A stretch of 10,896 nt of DNA, taken from NCBI GenBank assembly GCA_021852135.1, contig JAJZOB010000023.1, forward strand, positions 1-10,896, in the 5' to 3' direction. Both the position numbers and the translations under genes were made by a program. Positions 7,097 through 10,896 of this stretch are shown here, piece after piece (positions within the stretch are counted from its first letter, which is position 1; each line of letters opens with the position of its first letter). Source of the stretch: Nanobdellota archaeon. Lineage in GTDB: Archaea; Nanoarchaeota; Nanoarchaeia; Parvarchaeales; Parvarchaeaceae. The notes under the pieces were generated by a model. The model ran no database searches and was not told where the DNA came from. It worked only from the letters and a program-made list of their open reading frames with translations.

Positions 7097-7834
7097 CTAG
7101 TTTATAACCCCCAGCGCTTCCTTTTCATTTTCGTTTAGTTTACTTGGAATAATGAGTGAGCAAGGGGGTTCCAGATTCTTAATTTCAATATTGCTGGCTT
7201 TTACTATTTTTTGGCAATCGCTGCCTATTTTTGATATTGCAATTACATTTTCCCAGTCTACTATCTTCAGGTCTTTCTTTCTTTCTATCTCTTTGAGTAT
7301 TTGAATTGCTTTATAAGGTTCTACAAACTCCTCTTTATTCTTTACTTCTAATAAAACAAGTGAGTGGTAGCCGCATTCTATGTTTTTTTGTATAATCTCA
7401 AAAAAGCTTTCAGGATGGAAATTTTCGCTGTAAATAGGTATGCTTGTAGTTCCGCCGAATTTATACATAGATAATCCGGTTTCGCCGACTGCTGTAAATA
7501 TGCTGGAAGAATGAAGTATCTTAATCTTGATTTCTAGATTTTTGCATTCCTGTATCAGCGAAAAATGTGTTGTTGCAGCAAGAGGATCGCCGGGTATTAA
7601 CACTGCCAGTTTTTCTTTTGATGCCTTTTTCAAAATTGCATCGCTTTCCATTACTTCTCTTCTTATCACTTCTATTTTTTTGCCAACCTTCTTTTCAAGC
7701 TCTTCCAGGAAACTTATATCATTTAAGTTGGTATATCTTTCAAGTAAAATCTCATCGCATTCTTTCAGTTCATTTATAGCCCTCAAGGGCAAATCATTTA
7801 AATAATATAACCCCGTACCAATTAAGTATAACAT
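7097..7834 (-). CDS. dphB: Diphthine synthase (diphthamide biosynthesis methyltransferase)
   Basis: This SAM-dependent methyltransferase carries out the repeated N-methylation step in making diphthamide on the conserved histidine of elongation factor 2. The protein has 245 residues, normal to slightly short for the archaeal family. Motifs in order: YLIGTGL at 3-9, LERYTNL at 31-37, GDPLAATTH at 82-90 (the family's signature loop), SSIFTAVGETGL at 110-121, FGGTTSIPI at 126-134 and KIGSDCQKIV at 202-211. The protein is soluble and cytoplasmic. It is the only minus-strand gene of normal size here. Its stop is 2 bases from the 6210-7094 gene, and its start codon overlaps the start codon of the divergent prepilin peptidase. 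A TATA-like box lies about 26 bases upstream, inside that neighbouring gene. The assignment is secure. Confidence 0.96.
   Translation of the reverse strand: MLYLIGTGLYYLNDLPLRAINELKECDEILLERYTNLNDISFLEELEKKVGKKIEVIRREVMESDAILKKASKEKLAVLIPGDPLAATTHFSLIQECKNLEIKIKILHSSSIFTAVGETGLSMYKFGGTTSIPIYSENFHPESFFEIIQKNIECGYHSLVLLEVKNKEEFVEPYKAIQILKEIERKKDLKIVDWENVIAISKIGSDCQKIVKASNIEIKNLEPPCSLIIPSKLNENEKEALGVIN
7796..7810 (+). promoter_or_regulatory. TATA promoter of the prepilin peptidase gene, inside dphB
   Basis: TTTAAATAATATAA (7797-7810) is an AT-rich TATA-like stretch centred about 28 bases before ATG 7833. It sits within the first 13 codons of the divergent dphB gene. Its position supports the ATG at 7833 over the in-frame ATG at 7845. 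Confidence 0.5.
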
Positions 7835-8666
7835 GGTATATCAAATGGATTATCTGATATTTATCTTTGTACTTTTGATGTTGCTGACCGCTTCTATTCA
7901 GGATTTTAGGAACAGGGAAGTACCGGATTCTATAAGCTACATGCTTATAGCGGGTACGCTGATGCTTTCATTTATTTATTCTATAGCTTACAACACTATT
8001 TCAAATCTTATTTATATACCCCTTGCGATATTTCTGCTTTTTGGGTTCTCTTATTTTATGTATCGTTTAGGGCAGTGGGGTGGGGGAGACGTAAAGCTCA
8101 TGCTGGGATTAAGCTTTGTTTTTACCTATTTAAACGTTTTTTCTAACAAGTCTTTTATTGCTTTGTTTATAAACATCCTTCTTTTTGGAGGCATTTATGG
8201 GTTAATAGGCACAATATTCCTCGGAGTAATAAAGATAAAGGCCCTTAAAAAACACTTTAAATGGTATGATCTCCCTTTTTTCATTTCGTCTGCTTTAATT
8301 ATAATTTTTTCGGTTATTTTAATCCCGTTTCCAATAAACATTTTTATCGCAGCGGGCACTTTCATGATGTTCTCTATCCGCTTTGTATTTCTGGTGGCGA
8401 ATAATCTTATGTATGTAGAGGAAAAGGTTTCAAAACTTACTGAAGGGGACTGGCTTGCGGAATCGCCTAAAGATGAAAATCACAAAAAAATAGTACCTGA
8501 AAGAAATACTGGATTAACAAGTGGAGATATTCAAAAGCTAAAGGAAAAAGGAATAAAAGAAGTTATAATTAAGATAGGTCTGCCATTTGTCCCCGGCATA
8601 TTCTTTGCAGTTCTTATAACAGTTTTATTGGGTAATCCATTCCTTCAGCTTTTTTCCGTTTTGTAA
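7833..8666 (+). CDS. Archaeal prepilin/preflagellin peptidase (A24 family aspartic protease)
   Basis: This polytopic membrane protease cleaves class III (type IV pilin-like) signal peptides. The protein has 277 residues. The two catalytic aspartates of the family are visible: D24 in ASIQDFRNREVPD, just after the first membrane helix, and D86 in the GGGD motif (83-86). Further membrane helices fall at about 36-52, 59-76, 107-131, 148-165 and 168-190. A cytoplasmic segment with LTEGDWLAE (202-210) and GLTSGDIQKLKEKG (227-240) follows, then a last helix (about 248-266). This C-terminal arrangement is typical of the FlaK/PibD-like archaeal enzymes. The ATG at 7833 is chosen over 7845 because of promoter spacing; the difference is four residues. 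Likely substrates are the 8875 protein and possibly the three pilin-like proteins upstream. Whether it serves pili or archaella cannot be told here. Confidence 0.9.
   Translation: MVYQMDYLIFIFVLLMLLTASIQDFRNREVPDSISYMLIAGTLMLSFIYSIAYNTISNLIYIPLAIFLLFGFSYFMYRLGQWGGGDVKLMLGLSFVFTYLNVFSNKSFIALFINILLFGGIYGLIGTIFLGVIKIKALKKHFKWYDLPFFISSALIIIFSVILIPFPINIFIAAGTFMMFSIRFVFLVANNLMYVEEKVSKLTEGDWLAESPKDENHKKIVPERNTGLTSGDIQKLKEKGIKEVIIKIGLPFVPGIFFAVLITVLLGNPFLQLFSVL
7855..7866 (-). promoter_or_regulatory. TATA promoter of dphB, inside the prepilin peptidase gene
   Basis: On the minus strand the stretch reads GATAAATATC, with ATAAATAT at 7857-7864 as the TATA-like core. Its centre is about 26 bases before the dphB start at 7834, fitting a leaderless transcript. 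It overlaps codons 9-11 of the opposite gene. Confidence 0.5.
8649..8663 (+). terminator. candidate T-rich terminator at the end of the prepilin peptidase gene
   Basis: T6 (8650-8655) and T4 (8659-8662) tracts lie in the last codons of the gene, just before the TAA at 8664. Archaeal RNA polymerase can terminate at such T-rich stretches without a hairpin, and no hairpin is evident. The convergent small gene ends 3 bases further on, so termination around here would be useful. Confidence 0.3.
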
Positions 8667-8669
8667 TAA

Positions 8670-8765
8670 TCAAATTTCTAGTAAATCCTCATCTCTCTCT
8701 ATATCGTAATCTTCATCGGGGTCTTCACTTTCCTTATCAGCTATAGAAAATTCCTTTCTTTTCAT
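8670..8765 (-). CDS. Possible 31-residue acidic small protein
   Basis: The frame runs from ATG (8765-8763) to TGA (8672-8670) and encodes a highly charged peptide. It has a basic start (MKRKEF), then a run rich in Asp and Glu with several Tyr, Ile and Leu residues (EDPDEDYDIERDEDLLEI). A TATA-like GTATATTA lies about 23-26 bases upstream on the minus strand, as for the other genes here, and the gene fills most of the space between the peptidase stop and the divergent 8875 promoter. It has no membrane segment, so it should be cytoplasmic and probably disordered. I recognise no family. The frame is short enough to be chance; the promoter spacing and non-random composition argue for it being real. 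Confidence 0.45.
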   Translation of the reverse strand: MKRKEFSIADKESEDPDEDYDIERDEDLLEI

Positions 8766-8780
8766 AAATACACTACAATA

Positions 8781-8795
8781 TAGTAATATACATTC
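8781..8795 (-). promoter_or_regulatory. candidate TATA box for the 31-residue acidic gene
   Basis: Read on the minus strand the region gives GAATGTATATTACTA, with a TATA-like core at about 8784-8791 placed 23-26 bases before the ATG at 8765. The surrounding DNA is AT-rich, so chance matches are easy. Confidence 0.4.
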
Positions 8796-8835
8796 TTGTA
8801 TTTAAGTCTTTTGAATGCTGTATTTTTAGATTAAA

Positions 8836-8850
8836 GTATTTAAAATAATA
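8836..8850 (+). promoter_or_regulatory. candidate TATA box for the 8875 surface protein gene
   Basis: GTATTTAAAATAATA (8836-8850) is centred about 29-32 bases before ATG 8875, so a leaderless start or a leader of a few bases is expected. It lies in the 109-base divergent gap shared with the small acidic gene. No Shine-Dalgarno is visible before the ATG. Confidence 0.45.
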
Positions 8851-8874
8851 AGTTTAATTGTTATTATTTAAGAT

Positions 8875-10896
8875 ATGCAAATTAAGGTAATTAAACATGG
8901 GCAGTCAGCAATAGAGTCATTAATGACTTATGGTTGGATGATTCTTCTTGTCGTGGCAGTTCTGGTTATAATGTACTCATTAGGAGTGTTCTCTCCGTTA
9001 AATTTCATTTCTGCAGCTCCAACAACAAGCGGTTTTACCGGTGTTGAAGTAACCACAGTTGTTGCTAATTATACCTACTTTGAATTTTACATTACAAATT
9101 CTCTTGCCGTACAAATAAATTTGAATAAATTCTCGTTGACTTATAATAATACAAAATTTTCAAATATTAGCTGTCAATATCTTACACTCTCACCGGGTCA
9201 AAGCTCAATATGTTTTAGTAAATTAAATTTGGCTAAAACTAGGGATTTAGTTTCTTTAAGCATGAGTTTCTCAATTTCTAGTAATATAAATGCATCTTCA
9301 AATGGGACAATGTCGTTTGTTCCTGCTAACACCAAACTTTACTTACCATCAGTTATAACGGAATTTACAGAAGAAGATCTGCCTTCAGGTTATCAATGGT
9401 GGGTAGACTATGCCGGCGTAAATCATTCATCAACAGGCACCGAAATCTTATTTACAAGCAGTGCCGGCTACCACTCTTTTATTGTTAGCAACCTAAGTAT
9501 AAACGGCTGTACTTTTTCAGCTTTACCGGCCTCTGGAAATTTAGAAGCAGGCCGTCTCGAAAATATAATATTTATAAATTCATGCGCGGCTACATTTATA
9601 GAGAAGGAATTACCTACAGGTACAAAGTGGAAAGTAACCTATGCTGGTGTGATGAATTCATCAACAAGTAATTTATTATTGTTTACAAACGAAAAAAGCG
9701 GTACCTATTCATTTTCAGTTAACAATACAGTAATCCAAGGCTGTACCTATATCCCCTCTCCCTCATCTGGATCTTTGGCTGTAGGAAGTTATCAATACAT
9801 ACGTTTTCTTGGGCAATGCATTACAACTTTTAGAGAAGCTGGTTTACCAAGTACTTATGATTGGAATGTAACTTATGAAAAGGTCACTAAAACTAACACT
9901 ACCTCCAATATATACTATTTTGGTACGCCAGGTAACTTCTCTTATTCTATCGCTACTTTGAGTAATTCATCAGCAGCACCAGATTGTACAACAACATACA
10001 CTCCAAGCCCATCTTCAGGATCAGCAGAAGCAGGTACTATTAATTTAATCTCATTTTCAGCCTCTACTACCTGTACAACAACATTCGATGAAAATAATTT
10101 ACCATCAGGTTACACATGGACAGTAGATTACAATTCAGTATCAAAGAGCAGTTCAACCCCAAGTATCTTATTTCCAGATACCTTTGCTGGAGCAACTCCT
10201 CCAACATATTCCTATTCAGTTACAACTTTATCAAATTCATCCTCATCGCCAGACTGTACAACAACATACACTCCAAGCCCATCTTCAGGATCAGCAGAAG
10301 CAGGTACTACTACCTCAATCTCATTTTCAGCATCTACTACATGTACAACAACCTTTGATGAGAGTAACCTTGCTTCTGGATATGCATGGACAGTGAATTA
10401 CGATTCGGGAACAAACAGTTCAACTACTCCTTCAAGTGTAAAATTCTCAACAACTATACCCGGTGCAGGTTATTCTTATTCCTATGTAGCAAGTGCAACG
10501 GCTTACGTAGCAAATAACGGTGTTTGTACCTCCTCTGCTTCAGTTTCTTTGGGAGAAACGTATACATTTACCAATTGGATGTGTAAGTTCCCGTTCACAA
10601 TTGACAATACGCAATCAGTTTCTACGCCTGTCCCTTTCCAACAGGAAGCAAATATCTCCTTGAGTGATTTTTCAGGCTATGAGTCTTCCAATCTGCAGAA
10701 TGTTGAGTTTTCATATCAAAATGGAACAATTATACCTTCATGGCTAGAGAGTTATACTAGTAGCAGTGCAATCTGGTGGTTAAAGATAGGGGGAGGAGTG
10801 CCTGCAAATTCAGTGCTAACTATAGAAGCTGAATTGGCTTTGCCTACTTCAACCGTTCTGTTTAATAATGTTAATCCATTATCAACACTGTACGAA
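8875..10896 (+). CDS. Pilin-signal repeat surface protein with DUF2341-like domain (partial, 3' end outside window)
   Basis: The open frame runs to the window edge, giving at least 674 residues. The N-terminus carries a canonical class III signal: basic segment, G9 | Q10-S-A-I-E14 (Glu at +5), then a hydrophobic helix (about 17-40, MTYGWMILLVVAVLVIMYSLG) of the type frequent in DPANN pilin-like proteins. Residues about 50-160 form a beta domain with two cysteines. Five tandem repeats of 75-90 residues follow (163-570), each starting with a variant of TTFxExxLPSGYxW and each containing one central and one terminal cysteine. From about 571 (FPFTIDN..., VEFSYQNGTIIPSWLESY, WWLKIGGGVPA) the sequence matches the DUF2341 concanavalin-like pattern. 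Cleavage by the 7833 peptidase would expose the helix for pilus-type assembly or membrane anchoring. A role in surface display or attachment is inference. Confidence 0.9.
   Translation, partial: MQIKVIKHGQSAIESLMTYGWMILLVVAVLVIMYSLGVFSPLNFISAAPTTSGFTGVEVTTVVANYTYFEFYITNSLAVQINLNKFSLTYNNTKFSNISCQYLTLSPGQSSICFSKLNLAKTRDLVSLSMSFSISSNINASSNGTMSFVPANTKLYLPSVITEFTEEDLPSGYQWWVDYAGVNHSSTGTEILFTSSAGYHSFIVSNLSINGCTFSALPASGNLEAGRLENIIFINSCAATFIEKELPTGTKWKVTYAGVMNSSTSNLLLFTNEKSGTYSFSVNNTVIQGCTYIPSPSSGSLAVGSYQYIRFLGQCITTFREAGLPSTYDWNVTYEKVTKTNTTSNIYYFGTPGNFSYSIATLSNSSAAPDCTTTYTPSPSSGSAEAGTINLISFSASTTCTTTFDENNLPSGYTWTVDYNSVSKSSSTPSILFPDTFAGATPPTYSYSVTTLSNSSSSPDCTTTYTPSPSSGSAEAGTTTSISFSASTTCTTTFDESNLASGYAWTVNYDSGTNSSTTPSSVKFSTTIPGAGYSYSYVASATAYVANNGVCTSSASVSLGETYTFTNWMCKFPFTIDNTQSVSTPVPFQQEANISLSDFSGYESSNLQNVEFSYQNGTIIPSWLESYTSSSAIWWLKIGGGVPANSVLTIEAELALPTSTVLFNNVNPLSTLYE
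9985..10039 (+). repeat. 55-base exact direct repeat, copy 1
   Basis: Bases 9985-10039 recur exactly at 10255-10309, 270 bases later, which equals the length of the fourth protein repeat. High similarity continues on the right to about 10100/10370. It encodes CTTTYTPSPSSGSAEAGT. The offset is a whole number of codons, so copy-number change would keep the frame. Confidence 0.85.
10255..10309 (+). repeat. 55-base exact direct repeat, copy 2
   Basis: Second copy of the 9985-10039 sequence, in the fourth protein repeat. It encodes the same peptide with the same codons, which points to recent duplication or gene conversion between repeats three and four. Confidence 0.85.

Larger units (their letters stand above)
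9361..10584 (+). repeat. Five tandem GLPSGxxW-type protein repeats inside the 8875 gene
   Basis: Repeat units lie at about 9361-9585, 9586-9819, 9820-10074, 10075-10344 and 10345-10584 (75, 78, 85, 90 and 80 residues). Each begins with a strand plus LPSGYxW or a variant (DLPSGYQW, ELPTGTKW, GLPSTYDW, NLPSGYTW, NLASGYAW). Each has a mid-repeat Cys, four of the five have a P-S-S-G-S-like turn or a variant of it, and each has a terminal Cys. This resembles repeats common in surface proteins of Thermoplasmatales and ARMAN-type archaea. Confidence 0.85.

Noticed and set aside
7527..7805. Plus-strand open frames of 92 and 70 residues opposite dphB
   Set aside because: They lie wholly within the well-supported dphB gene on the other strand and show no recognisable motif.
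9985..10309. Direct repeats as a CRISPR array or mobile element ends
   Set aside because: There are only two exact copies, they are in frame inside a coding repeat, and no cas genes, transposase or inverted repeats are present.
10116..10396. Two short plus-strand open frames within the repeat region
   Set aside because: They are out-of-frame readings of the 8875 gene; the Gln-rich look comes from frame-shifted Ser/Thr codons.

Overview
The window is archaeal and probably from a small-genome DPANN-type lineage (Micrarchaeota/Parvarchaeota-like). Three points support this. First, the housekeeping genes are archaeal: a FEN-1 flap endonuclease, a DUF357 protein, diphthine synthase and an archaeal-type prepilin peptidase. 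Second, many starts have a TATA-like box centred about 25-30 bases upstream of the ATG and no Shine-Dalgarno, which suggests leaderless transcripts. Third, genes are packed with overlaps or gaps of 1-3 bases, and there is a large surface protein with a class III (pilin-type) N-terminus, GLPSGxxW-type repeats and a DUF2341-like domain. The lineage is inferred from style only; there is no rRNA or other marker. The DNA is AT-rich throughout.

Layout. 2-151: the tail of an unidentified gene. 194-1460: fen overlapping a DUF357 gene by 8 bases, a likely operon. 1521-7094: five consecutive plus-strand genes for single-pass membrane proteins with Ser/Asn/Thr-rich, sequon-bearing beta-type outer parts. 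The first has a plain N-terminal anchor. The second has a cytoplasmic C2H2-like zinc finger before its membrane helix. The last three begin with a pilin-like G/A-x-S-G plus hydrophobic segment, and at least two of these (5272-6207 and 6210-7094) are clearly paralogous. 7097-7834 (minus): diphthine synthase, ending 2 bases from the last surface gene. 7833-8666 (plus): prepilin peptidase, whose start codon overlaps that of dphB in a single CATG. 8670-8765 (minus): a possible 31-residue acidic protein. 8875-end: a surface protein of more than 674 residues with a canonical class III signal (G|QSAIE), five tandem Cys-containing repeats and the start of a DUF2341-like domain, cut by the window edge.

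How they may work together (inference): the prepilin peptidase is the likely processing enzyme for the 8875 protein, and perhaps for the three variant-signal proteins. The region would then be a cell-surface or pilus-like cluster embedded among housekeeping genes. No assembly ATPase (PilB/TadA-like) or TadC-like platform protein is visible here. The five-gene surface cluster, with its zinc-finger/membrane fusion and non-canonical pilin-like N-termini, is the part least explained by known families.
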